The notes: generated by a model not told the origin, from the letters alone. DNA of 5,050 bases from Mycobacterium sp. (GCA_028706695.1 JAQTVU010000251.1:1-5050); one strand, 5' to 3'; numbered from the stretch's first letter, positions 1 to 5,050 are shown. Made by a program: numbers and translations.

Positions 1-1044
1 GGCGCCGGCACCGACCGAATCCATCGCCACCAGCGGCAGCGACAGCACCAGGCGGGCCATGTCCGGATCGGAGGCGATGGCGAAATTCCCCTTGGTGATC
101 AGCGCCATGTCGAAGGACGTCCCGCCGATGTCGCTGCAGGCGATGTTTTCGTAGCCGAGCTTTTCACCCAGCAGCTTGGAGCCGATGACCCCGCCGATGG
201 GCCCCGAGACGATGGTGCGCGCCAGCTCCTTGGCCTTCCAACTGATGGTGCCGCCGTGGGTGGCCATCACCCGCAGGTCGAACTTGGCGCCGTGCTTCTT
301 GAACCGGTCGCTGACTTTTTTCAGCGTCTGGCGCGACGGCTCGGCCGCATAGGCTTCGAGCACGGTCGTGTTCATGCGGTGGCTTTCCTTGCGCGACGGG
401 TAGTAATCCACCGAGGCGAACACCGGGATGTCCACGCCCAGCCTGTCCAGCTCTTCCCGGCAGATGTCCCGGGCGCGTTGCTCGTTGGTCTCGTTCTTGT
501 GCGACTGCAGCAGGCACACGACGATGGCCTTGGAGCCCGCGTCCACCAGTTCGCGGGTTGCCTGGCGCACTTCGTCGTCCCGCAGCGGAATGACGATCTG
601 GCCCTGGACATCGGTGCGCTCGGTGACGCCGCGGGTGCGCGACAGCGGCACCAGCGGCTCGTCGTAGCGGTGGGTGTTGAGGTGGATGCGGTCTTCGAGC
701 GCATAGCCGAGGTAGCTCTGGATCGCCCGCCCCATGGAATGCACCTGTTCGAAGCCGCGATTGACGAGCAGGCCGACATCGAGCCCCTTGCGCTGCACCA
801 CCCGGTTGAGCATGGCCGTTCCCGAATAGACGCAGGTGACGAGTTCGGGATAGACGGCGTCCACGTCCCGCCCCCAGTGGGCGAGGGCGTCCTTCGACGA
901 CTCGAGAATGGCCAGGGACTCGTCTGCGGGATTGCTCTGGGCCTTGCCGACGACGAAGCGTCCGTCCGCGCGGACAAAGAAGGTGTCGGTCATCGTGCCG
1001 CCGGCATCGATGCCCAAGACCTGGACTTGTGATTGCACTTCCAT
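1..1044 (-). CDS. acxA: Acetone carboxylase beta subunit (HyuA/oxoprolinase family), N-terminal part; runs off the window
   Basis: The 348 codons are open to the window edge with no stop, so this is about the first half of a family protein of roughly 720 residues. Acetone carboxylase converts acetone, bicarbonate and ATP to acetoacetate in the cytoplasm. The beta subunit is the HyuA-like nucleotide-binding subunit that works with AcxB and AcxC. Two glycine-rich phosphate-binding motifs of the actin-like ATPase fold are visible: IDAGGTMTD at residues 12-20 and DIGGTSFD at 305-312. Between them are SGTAMLNRVVQRKG, YEDR-like ALEDRIHLNTHRYD, MATHGGTISWKAKE and SGPIGGVIG (280-288). All closely match my memory of Xanthobacter AcxA. 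The start is the ATG at 1044, preceded by GGAG at 1051-1054 with 7 nt spacing; other nearby ATGs are in wrong frames. A sigma-54 promoter lies about 90 bp upstream. acxB and acxC would be expected just beyond position 1. Acetophenone carboxylase or hydantoinase are less likely alternatives, because of the specific motif match. Confidence 0.9.
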   Translation of the reverse strand, partial: MEVQSQVQVLGIDAGGTMTDTFFVRADGRFVVGKAQSNPADESLAILESSKDALAHWGRDVDAVYPELVTCVYSGTAMLNRVVQRKGLDVGLLVNRGFEQVHSMGRAIQSYLGYALEDRIHLNTHRYDEPLVPLSRTRGVTERTDVQGQIVIPLRDDEVRQATRELVDAGSKAIVVCLLQSHKNETNEQRARDICREELDRLGVDIPVFASVDYYPSRKESHRMNTTVLEAYAAEPSRQTLKKVSDRFKKHGAKFDLRVMATHGGTISWKAKELARTIVSGPIGGVIGSKLLGEKLGYENIACSDIGGTSFDMALITKGNFAIASDPDMARLVLSLPLVAMDSVGAGA

Positions 1045-1050
1045 TGCATG

Positions 1051-1054
1051 TCTC
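1051..1054 (-). promoter_or_regulatory. Ribosome binding site of acxA
   Basis: GGAG on the minus strand, 7 nt before the ATG at 1044. It settles the acxA start, because ATGs at 1049 and 1057 would be out of frame with the conserved protein and have no such spacing. Confidence 0.7.
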
Positions 1055-1074
1055 CATTTCTGATTTAGAGCCTT

Positions 1075-1100
1075 CAGGTGCCGAGCATCCGGGCCACCTG
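1075..1100 (-). other. Hairpin in the predicted acxA 5' leader
   Basis: Arms CAGGTG (1095-1100) and CACCTG (1075-1080) pair perfectly. Two more G:C pairs form inside after a single-base bulge, leaving a loop of about nine bases. It lies between the predicted transcription start (about 1124) and the ribosome binding site, so it would be in the leader RNA. It does not cover the ribosome binding site. Its role is unknown; RNA stability or chance are both possible. Confidence 0.4.
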
Positions 1101-1133
1101 TACGGGCGCGTGACGATTTGCGCAATGATGAAG

Positions 1134-1151
1134 TTGCAGTGTTCGTGCCAG
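1134..1151 (-). promoter_or_regulatory. Sigma-54 (-24/-12) promoter of acxA
   Basis: The minus strand reads CTGGCACGAACACTGCAA. Compared with the RpoN consensus YTGGCACGrNNNTTGCW, the -24 block CTGGCACG is complete and the -12 block is CTGCA instead of TTGCA, a single mismatch. GG (1149-1148) and GC (1137-1136) are separated by exactly 10 nt, which sigma-54 requires. The predicted transcription start is near 1124, giving a leader of about 80 nt before the acxA ATG. Acetone carboxylase genes in Xanthobacter are known to depend on a sigma-54 activator, AcxR. The site is not experimentally shown here. Confidence 0.85.
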
Positions 1152-1179
1152 GCCAGTGCCGGATCTGGGCAGGCATGGG

Positions 1180-1192
1180 CAAGGTGTTGATT
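1180..1192 (-). promoter_or_regulatory. IHF binding site in the acxA control region
   Basis: The minus strand reads AATCAACACCTTG, matching every fixed position of the IHF consensus WATCAANNNNTTR. It is centred near -62 relative to the predicted start, between the -24/-12 promoter and the inverted repeats further upstream. That is where IHF bends DNA to bring an enhancer-bound activator to sigma-54 polymerase. Part of it overlaps a small inverted repeat, GTTGA-TTT-TCAAC (1186-1198), which could instead be an activator half-site pair. Confidence 0.7.
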
Positions 1193-1253
1193 TTCAACGA
1201 GGTACTTCGAGCCGACCTGGAGGAAACCCGTACTCGCAAGCCAGACATTGCGC

Positions 1254-1270
1254 CGTTCGGATTTCGAACG
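1254..1270. promoter_or_regulatory. Inverted repeat CGTTCG-N5-CGAACG, possible activator site
   Basis: Perfect 6-bp arms at 1254-1259 and 1265-1270, separated by 5 bp, centred about 138 bp upstream of the predicted acxA transcription start. This is a typical distance for a sigma-54 enhancer. It directly abuts the longer inverted repeat beginning at 1270. Assignment to an activator is inferred from position. Confidence 0.4.
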
Positions 1271-1301
1271 TCCGGCCGACTTTCGGTCATGTCGACCGGA
1301 C
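1270..1301. promoter_or_regulatory. Candidate upstream activator sequence for acxA (11-bp inverted repeat)
   Basis: Arms GTCCGGCCGAC (1270-1280) and GTCGACCGGAC (1291-1301) are reverse complements at 10 of 11 positions, separated by 10 bp. The centre (about 1285) is near -161 relative to the predicted start, in the usual -100 to -200 range for sigma-54 enhancer-binding proteins. An AcxR-like activator is the obvious candidate, but I do not know its binding consensus, so the protein is inferred from the promoter class and the gene controlled. Confidence 0.55.
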
Positions 1302-1305
1302 ACCA

Positions 1306-1317
1306 TGTCTTCTGACA
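1306..1317. promoter_or_regulatory. TGTC-N4-GACA repeat, possible second activator site
   Basis: Perfect 4-bp arms TGTC (1306-1309) and GACA (1314-1317). A similar TGTC-N5-GACA occurs at 1290-1302, inside the longer inverted repeat, so the TGTC/GACA pattern appears twice with centres about 15 bp apart. Repeated dyads are usual for sigma-54 activators, which bind as multiple dimers. The arms are short, so chance is possible. Confidence 0.35.
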
Positions 1318-1342
1318 CGGCCTTCAAACCGGCCGGGACGTT

Positions 1343-1397
1343 CCCTTGCGGGCGCGGAAAACCCGCTGCGTGGAGCCGACGCGATTGCCTGCAAGGG
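1343..1397. repeat. 10-bp inverted repeat with 35-bp spacer in the intergenic region
   Basis: CCCTTGCGGG (1343-1352) and CCTGCAAGGG (1388-1397) are reverse complements at 9 of 10 positions. The stretch 1320-1460 holds no gene that I can support. Besides this repeat it contains only small G/C-rich dyads such as CCCCACGGGG near 1451. It could be an RNA fold in read-through transcript from the reductase gene, a regulator site, or chance. Confidence 0.3.
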
Positions 1398-1470
1398 TTT
1401 GTTGGCGAGCGTTCCTGAGAAAACGCCGGGCCGCCCCAAGTTTTCTTGATCCCCACGGGGGCAGGCCGGG

Positions 1471-1550
1471 CATCCCCCTCCCGACCTCCCCCATCGGTGG
1501 GGAGGTGAGCCTCTCCCTCCCCACCGATGGGGAGGGCCGGGGTGGGGATG
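1471..1550. repeat. Large imperfect inverted repeat, probable dispersed intergenic element and/or terminator
   Basis: The ends are CATCCCC (1471-1477) and GGGGATG (1544-1550). The inner arms 1489-1505 and 1516-1532 pair perfectly over 17 bp around a 10-nt loop, followed by a one-base bulge and three more pairs. Each arm also contains its own small dyad of the CCTCCCC...GGGGAGG type. G/C-rich intergenic hairpins of this look are, as I recall, dispersed in betaproteobacterial genomes. Its place between the reductase gene and the acx control region suggests that it ends or insulates transcription. No T-run follows on either strand, so a classical intrinsic terminator is not shown. Confidence 0.7.
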
Positions 1551-1581
1551 GCCTGGCACTGGGGGGCACTCGAAAGGCCCT

Positions 1582-1593
1582 GCCCGATCGGGC
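1582..1593. repeat. 12-bp perfect palindrome GCCCGATCGGGC
   Basis: Perfect 12-bp palindrome about 50 bp downstream of the reductase stop codon, between it and the large inverted repeat. Function unknown; it could add to folding of the 3' end of the transcript, or be a chance G/C-rich dyad. Confidence 0.3.
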
Positions 1594-1623
1594 TGACGCG
1601 AATCATGCCCCGACAACGCGTGG

Positions 1624-1654
1624 CGCGTCGACGCGGTGTTTCAGTCGAACACCG
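1624..1654 (-). terminator. Hairpins at the 3' end of the reductase gene, possible terminator or 3'-end stabiliser
   Basis: A 7-bp perfect stem, CGGTGTT (1634-1640) and AACACCG (1648-1654), with a 7-nt loop spans the stop codon of the reductase gene. A perfect 12-bp palindrome CGCGTCGACGCG (1624-1635) abuts it downstream. Neither is followed by a T-tract on the minus strand, so factor-independent termination is only a weak suggestion. Together with the larger repeat at 1471-1550 they mark the end of the sulfate-assimilation operon. Confidence 0.35.
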
Positions 1655-2744
1655 GCGTGTTCACGCCGAGGGCTTTGTGGAGTTTGGGGCTGGTGGTGGT
1701 GTATTGCAGGTGGATCTTCTTCTCGGGGAAGACGTAGGAGGCGGCGCCGAAGGCGGCGAGGGCGGCCTCGTGGAAGCCCGAGAGGATGAGTTTTTTCTTT
1801 CCCGCATAGTTGTTGATGTCACCCACGGCGAAGATGCCCGCAATGGTGCTTTCGAACTTCTCGGTATCCACCACGATCTGTTTGCGTTCGAGCGCCAGGC
1901 CCCACTCGGCGATCGGTCCGAGCTTGGGCGACAGGCCGAAGAACACCAGCAGCATGTCCATCGGCAGGCGGCGGGTGATGCCGTCGTTGCCGGTGACCTT
2001 GACTGTGTGCAGCACCCCCTGGGCGTTTTCTTCATAGCCGCTGATCTGGCCGATGAGGAACTGCATTTCGTGCTGCGCGCACAGGGCGTGCATCTGCGCC
2101 ACCGAGGCGGGCGCCGCGCGAAAGCCGTCGCGCCGGTGGATGAGGGTGACGCTTTCGGGCTTGTGCTCTCGCGCCCGCACGAAATGCAGCGCCCAGTCGA
2201 GCGCGGAGTCTCCGCCGCCGACGATCACCAGGTTCTTGTCGGCGAACTGCGCGGCGTTGCGCACGCGGTAGAACACCTGGCTGCCCTCGAATTTCTCCAG
2301 CCCGTCCACCTTGAGGGTGCGCGGCTGGAACGAGCCGACGCCGGCGGCGATGAACACGGTCTTGCTCAGCAGCCGCGTGGACTTGCTGGTCTCCACCAGG
2401 AAGCGCCCGTCTGCCTGGCGCTCCAGGCCCGAGACTTCCTGCCCGAGATGAAACGTGGCGCCGAAGGGCGCGATCTGCCTGAGCAGGTTGTCGGTGAGTT
2501 CCTGTCCGGTGCATACTGGCACGGCGGGAATGTCGTAGATGGGCTTGTCCGGGTAGAGCTCGACGCACTGCCCGCCGGGATGGGGCAGGGTGTCGATGAC
2601 GTGGGCCTTGATGTCGAGCAGGCCGAGTTCGAACACCTGGAACAGCCCGACCGGGCCGGCGCCGATGATCACGGCGTCGGTCTCGAGGATGTCGGCGGAA
2701 AGCGCCGGCGCTAGCGGCGCAGCAGCAATGTCATGCAGGTCCAT
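1641..2744 (-). CDS. Ferredoxin--NADP+ reductase, thioredoxin-reductase-like type (YumC-like)
   Basis: The predicted protein has 367 residues. It is an FAD flavoenzyme that moves electrons between NADPH and ferredoxin or flavodoxin in the cytoplasm. Visible motifs are GAGPVG (28-33) for FAD, PGGQC (56-60), IAAGVGSFQPR (132-142), the second dinucleotide fold GGGDSALDWA (176-185) for NADPH, HRRDGFRA (203-210), and the C-terminal FAD motif FAVGDINNY (305-313) followed by three lysines. The CxxC redox pair of true thioredoxin reductases is missing before GGGDSA, which separates this family from them. The start is the ATG at 2744, giving the usual short N-terminus, although no clear Shine-Dalgarno precedes it. 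An in-frame ATG at 2846 overlaps the cobA stop as ATGA and would add 34 residues of unconserved-looking sequence. As the last gene of the cys cluster, it may feed electrons to a ferredoxin-dependent sulfite reductase; this is inference. Confidence 0.88.
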   Translation of the reverse strand: MDLHDIAAAPLAPALSADILETDAVIIGAGPVGLFQVFELGLLDIKAHVIDTLPHPGGQCVELYPDKPIYDIPAVPVCTGQELTDNLLRQIAPFGATFHLGQEVSGLERQADGRFLVETSKSTRLLSKTVFIAAGVGSFQPRTLKVDGLEKFEGSQVFYRVRNAAQFADKNLVIVGGGDSALDWALHFVRAREHKPESVTLIHRRDGFRAAPASVAQMHALCAQHEMQFLIGQISGYEENAQGVLHTVKVTGNDGITRRLPMDMLLVFFGLSPKLGPIAEWGLALERKQIVVDTEKFESTIAGIFAVGDINNYAGKKKLILSGFHEAALAAFGAASYVFPEKKIHLQYTTTSPKLHKALGVNTPVFD

Positions 2745-2815
2745 GCGGCAAAGGGCAGGTTGGTTGATGGGAAAGGAAATGGAACGGGCGGGCGGCGCGC
2801 TCTGCGCCTCCACGT

Positions 2816-2837
2816 GGCGGCAGGTCGGGTTGCCGCC
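2816..2837 (-). other. Intercistronic hairpin between cobA and the reductase gene
   Basis: Perfect 7-bp stem GGCGGCA (2816-2822) and TGCCGCC (2831-2837) around an 8-nt loop, starting 6 nt after the cobA stop codon. No T-run follows. It may attenuate or stabilise the transcript, making expression of the reductase differ from the upstream genes. It also favours reading 2745-2842 as non-coding rather than as an extension of the reductase. Confidence 0.4.
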
Positions 2838-2842
2838 GGCAG

Positions 2843-3610
2843 TCATCCCGGCACGGGCGAACCGGCGCGAACGGGGGCCGCGGCATCCGCCAGAGGCACA
2901 GGCGCTTGCCCGCCCGCGGCGACCTCCGCCGCGCCGGCACCGACCACGACCACCGACGGCCGGCCCGAATGCAGCAGTGCGGCCTGTCCGAGATCGGCCA
3001 GCACGTGGGTGCTGTGCAGGCTGTCGGCACAACCCGCGCGCGACACCACGCTGACCGGGGTGGACGCGGGCCACCGCGCAGCGAGCAGCCGGCGCGAGAG
3101 CGCGGCAAGCTGGCGGCCTGCCATGTAGAACACTTCGGTCTCGGCCGTGTGGCCGGGCTGCAGGGGGCCATCGCGCGTCATCGCGGTGCTCAGGCTGACA
3201 CTGCGTGCGTGCCCGCGCCGGGTCAGGGGGCGGCGGGTGTCGGCGGCTGCGGCCAGCGCCGCGGTGATCCCGGGCACCACCTCGCATTCCAGGCCGGCGG
3301 CGGCGACCGCGGCGAGTTCCTCGTCGAGCCGGCCGAAAATTCCGGGATCGCCGCCCTTGAGCCGAACGACGAGGCCGTGTTCCCGTCCGTGCCGCACGAG
3401 CCGGGCATTGATCACCTCCTGCTGCGTGCTGCAGCGAAACCCGCGTTTGCCGACGTCGATCCAGAGTGCCCGCGGGGCCAGATCGCGAAAGGCGGGATCG
3501 ACCAGGGCGTCGACCAGCACGACGTCGGCCCGGGCGAGCAGGCGCGCTCCGCGCAGGGTGACCAAGTCCACCGGACCCGGCCCGGCGCCAACGAAAGCGA
3601 CGCGCCCCAT
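2843..3610 (-). CDS. cobA: Uroporphyrinogen-III C-methyltransferase (SUMT) for siroheme synthesis
   Basis: A 255-residue protein that uses S-adenosylmethionine to methylate uroporphyrinogen III at C2 and C7, giving precorrin-2, the precursor of siroheme. Motifs are VGAGPG (7-12) near the N-terminus, VVLVDALV (30-37), VGKRG (53-57), STQQEVIN (61-68), VRLKGGDP (82-89), FGRLDEE (92-98), VVPGITAALAA (111-121) and PLTRRG (128-133). VFYMAG (160-165) lies in the second domain. There is no N-terminal dehydrogenase/chelatase domain, so it is a stand-alone SUMT, unlike enterobacterial CysG. The C-terminal 30 or so residues are Ala/Gly/Pro-rich. The ATG at 3610 overlaps the cysN stop as TGATG and follows GGAGG by 6 nt; the GTG at 3613 is a poorer choice. 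Placement after cysDN points to siroheme for sulfite reductase rather than cobalamin. Confidence 0.9.
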   Translation of the reverse strand: MGRVAFVGAGPGPVDLVTLRGARLLARADVVLVDALVDPAFRDLAPRALWIDVGKRGFRCSTQQEVINARLVRHGREHGLVVRLKGGDPGIFGRLDEELAAVAAAGLECEVVPGITAALAAAADTRRPLTRRGHARSVSLSTAMTRDGPLQPGHTAETEVFYMAGRQLAALSRRLLAARWPASTPVSVVSRAGCADSLHSTHVLADLGQAALLHSGRPSVVVVGAGAAEVAAGGQAPVPLADAAAPVRAGSPVPG

Positions 3611-4947
3611 CACCGGCCTCCCGCCTGAATGCCGTGGCCGTCGCGCTGCGCCTCGACGAGCAGCGCGCCGCTGGTGCGATGGCTGGCGGGATCGACCACG
3701 ATCATCCCGCCGGCGACGCGGTTGACCGCGTACGCCGCCAGGGGCAGCGGGAGCTGCGCCTCCACCCGCACCCGGCCGATGTCGTTGACTGCAAGCGCCT
3801 GCGCCGCGGCGGGTTCCAGGGTGTGGATGTCCAGGCGGCTGTCGATGGCGGTGATGCGCGCGGCGACCCAGCGGTGGCCATGGCGGATCCAGTATTTGCG
3901 GCCGACTGTCGCGGGCTCGGTGTCCAGCCAGGCCAGCGTGGCGCTGAACGCGTGCGTCGCCGCCCCCGGCACATCGCCGCCCGAGTCGCCGAGGATCCAG
4001 TCGCCGCGCGACACGTCGATGTGCCGGTCGAGCACCAGCCCGGCGGACTGCCCGGCGACGCAGCAGCCCGCGATCGTCCCGGCATGGTTCACTTCCTGCA
4101 CCGTTGCGGTTTCACCGCCGGGGTGGACGCGGATGCGGTCGCCGGCGCGCACCTGCCCTTGGGCGATGCGCCCCCACAACGTGCGCGGCCGATGGCCGGT
4201 GCCCTCGTCCGCGACGGCGACGTATTGCACCGGCAGGAGCAACGCGCCCGACTGCGGTTCGTCCGCCGCGGGCAGCGCCTTGAGCCGCTGCAGCAGGGTC
4301 GGTCCGGAAGACCAGCGCCAGGTCTCGGAAGGCGCGACCACGTTGTCGCCGCGAAGCGCCGACACCGGGATGATGCCGGAGGGCTCGATGCCAGCGCCAT
4401 GCGCGAAGCGCAGCACCGCCTCCTGCACCGCCTCGTAGGCGGCCTGCGGATCGGCGACGGCGTCGAGCTTGTTGACGGCAAACACGACGGACGGCACGCG
4501 CAGCAGGTGCGCCAGCAGGGCGTGGCGCCGCGTCTGCGCCAGCAGTTGCAGCCGCGGCGCGCCGAAGTCGAGCTTGGTGACGTCGACCAGCAGCACTGCG
4601 GCATCGCTGCCCGCCGCGGCGGTGACCATGTTGCGGGTGTATTGCTCGTGTCCCGGCGCATCGGCGATGATGAATTTGCGACGCGGGGTGGCGAAGTAGC
4701 GGTAGGCCACGTCGATGGTGATTCCCTGCTCGCGCTCGGCTTCGAGGCCGTCGGTGAGATGGCCCAGGACGATCTCGCCGCCCTGCGCGCCACGCCGCAG
4801 GGTGTCGAACTGGTCGGCGAGCAGCGCGCGGCTGTCGAGCAGCAGGCGCCCGATCAGCGTGCTCTTGCCATCGTCCACGCTGCCGGCGGTGAGGAAGCGC
4901 AGCGCCTTGTGCTCGCGCGCGCTGCGAAGGTCGATCGGCTTGCTCAT
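3610..4947 (-). CDS. cysN: Sulfate adenylyltransferase subunit 1 (GTPase subunit)
   Basis: The 445-residue GTPase subunit of ATP sulfurylase. With CysD it makes adenylyl sulfate (APS) from sulfate and ATP, driven by GTP hydrolysis, as the first step of cytoplasmic sulfate assimilation. The EF-Tu-like G domain shows the P-loop GSVDDGKST (22-30), the switch segment EREQGITIDVAYRYF (71-85), DAPGHEQY (96-103), NKLD (159-162) and SALRGDNV (196-203). The two beta-barrel domains follow from about residue 230 to the end. The length is a little under E. coli CysN (475). No C-terminal APS kinase domain is fused, so this is CysN and not CysNC. The ATG at 4947 overlaps the cysD stop as TGATG and is preceded by AAGGA with 8 nt spacing. 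Both junctions suggest translational coupling with cysD and cobA. Confidence 0.95.
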   Translation of the reverse strand: MSKPIDLRSAREHKALRFLTAGSVDDGKSTLIGRLLLDSRALLADQFDTLRRGAQGGEIVLGHLTDGLEAEREQGITIDVAYRYFATPRRKFIIADAPGHEQYTRNMVTAAAGSDAAVLLVDVTKLDFGAPRLQLLAQTRRHALLAHLLRVPSVVFAVNKLDAVADPQAAYEAVQEAVLRFAHGAGIEPSGIIPVSALRGDNVVAPSETWRWSSGPTLLQRLKALPAADEPQSGALLLPVQYVAVADEGTGHRPRTLWGRIAQGQVRAGDRIRVHPGGETATVQEVNHAGTIAGCCVAGQSAGLVLDRHIDVSRGDWILGDSGGDVPGAATHAFSATLAWLDTEPATVGRKYWIRHGHRWVAARITAIDSRLDIHTLEPAAAQALAVNDIGRVRVEAQLPLPLAAYAVNRVAGGMIVVDPASHRTSGALLVEAQRDGHGIQAGGR

Positions 4948-5050
4948 CAGAAATATCCTTCCTTTTTGCGCCGTTCCATCGATGTGTCAGAGGTCCGGTC
5001 GTCCATGCGGGTCGCTCCGCGTTCACTCAGGGTGGCGCCGCGGGTTTCGG
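4947..5050 (-). CDS. cysD: Sulfate adenylyltransferase subunit 2, C-terminal fragment; starts outside the window
   Basis: The last 33 codons and the TGA (4949-4947) are in the window. They read ...SERGATRMDDRTSDTSMERRKKEGYF in separate short parts: a SER-x-G segment, then SMERRKKEGYF at the end. The SMExxKxxGYF-type ending is the hallmark C-terminus of CysD, the catalytic subunit of ATP sulfurylase, which belongs to the PAPS-reductase-like PP-loop family. The TGA overlaps the cysN ATG, as expected for a heterodimer pair made in step. The rest of the gene, and probably other cys genes and the operon promoter, lie beyond 5050. The fragment is short, but the ending and the cysN neighbour leave little doubt. 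Confidence 0.9.
   Translation of the reverse strand, partial: ETRGATLSERGATRMDDRTSDTSMERRKKEGYF

Noticed and set aside
256..1032. 258-residue plus-strand reading frame
   Set aside because: Antisense mirror of acxA codons, no ribosome binding site or recognisable motif.
1186..1198. GTTGA-TTT-TCAAC as a primary activator operator
   Set aside because: It overlaps the perfect IHF match and lies at about -68, closer than usual for a sigma-54 enhancer; kept only as an alternative.
164..1606. 480-residue minus-strand reading frame across acxA and its control region
   Set aside because: It is out of frame with the clearly conserved acxA protein and crosses the promoter and large repeat; composition is Arg/Gly/Ala-rich, as expected of a GC-rich shadow frame.
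1045..1640. Hidden small gene, for example an activator fragment, in the 600-bp gap
   Set aside because: Frames here are short or shadow-like and none shows a helix-turn-helix or AAA+ motif; the stretch is better explained by regulatory sites and repeats.
1527..2714. 395-residue plus-strand reading frame
   Set aside because: It is antisense to the ferredoxin reductase gene in a register that mirrors its codons, which commonly stays open at high GC; it begins inside the inverted repeat and shows no recognisable domain.
2745..3287. Long N-terminal extension of the reductase into the cobA region
   Set aside because: The upstream part is Arg/Pro-rich shadow of cobA; the FAD motif sits at the expected distance from the ATG at 2744.
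3610..3613. GTG at 3613 as cobA start
   Set aside because: Only 3 nt from the GGAGG; the ATG at 3610 has better spacing and forms the same TGATG overlap seen at cysD/cysN.
1..5050. Defence system, CRISPR array, prophage, transposase, tRNA or other exotic system
   Set aside because: No repeat-spacer pattern, integrase or transposase motifs, or RNA gene folds were seen; the protein content is metabolic and familiar.

Overview
The window is GC-rich and looks like a betaproteobacterial chromosome. The protein sequences and the mix of genes (assimilatory sulfate activation next to an acetone carboxylase) fit Rhodocyclales relatives such as Thauera, Azoarcus or Aromatoleum. That placement is inference from gene content and remembered family sequences, not from a search. 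Every gene I can support lies on the minus strand, so transcription runs from high to low coordinates.

Right half (5050 down to about 1641): a tightly packed sulfate-assimilation operon. It contains the last codons of cysD, a complete cysN, a cobA-type uroporphyrinogen-III methyltransferase, and a thioredoxin-reductase-like ferredoxin--NADP+ reductase. The cysD/cysN and cysN/cobA junctions are both TGATG stop/start overlaps. CysD and CysN make adenylyl sulfate from sulfate and ATP. The methyltransferase makes the siroheme precursor needed by sulfite reductase. The reductase could supply reduced ferredoxin to that enzyme. Thus one transcript may cover activation, cofactor and electron supply.

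Middle (about 1641 down to 1045): roughly 600 bp without a gene, but full of signals. Next to the reductase stop codon are a hairpin and short palindromes, followed by a large imperfect inverted repeat (1471-1550). From about 1320 down to 1134 lies what reads as a complete sigma-54 control region. It has a cluster of inverted repeats suited to an enhancer-binding activator, a perfect match to the IHF consensus, and a -24/-12 promoter with the exact 10-nt GG-to-GC spacing and one mismatch to consensus.

Left end (1044 to 1): the N-terminal half of acxA, the beta subunit (HyuA/oxoprolinase family) of ATP-dependent acetone carboxylase, running off the window. The sigma-54 region directly upstream fits the known AcxR/sigma-54 control of acetone carboxylase genes. 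No regulator gene is in the window.

I see no mobile element, CRISPR array, RNA gene or clearly novel protein system. The most valuable observation is the nearly complete sigma-54/IHF/activator architecture of the acx promoter.
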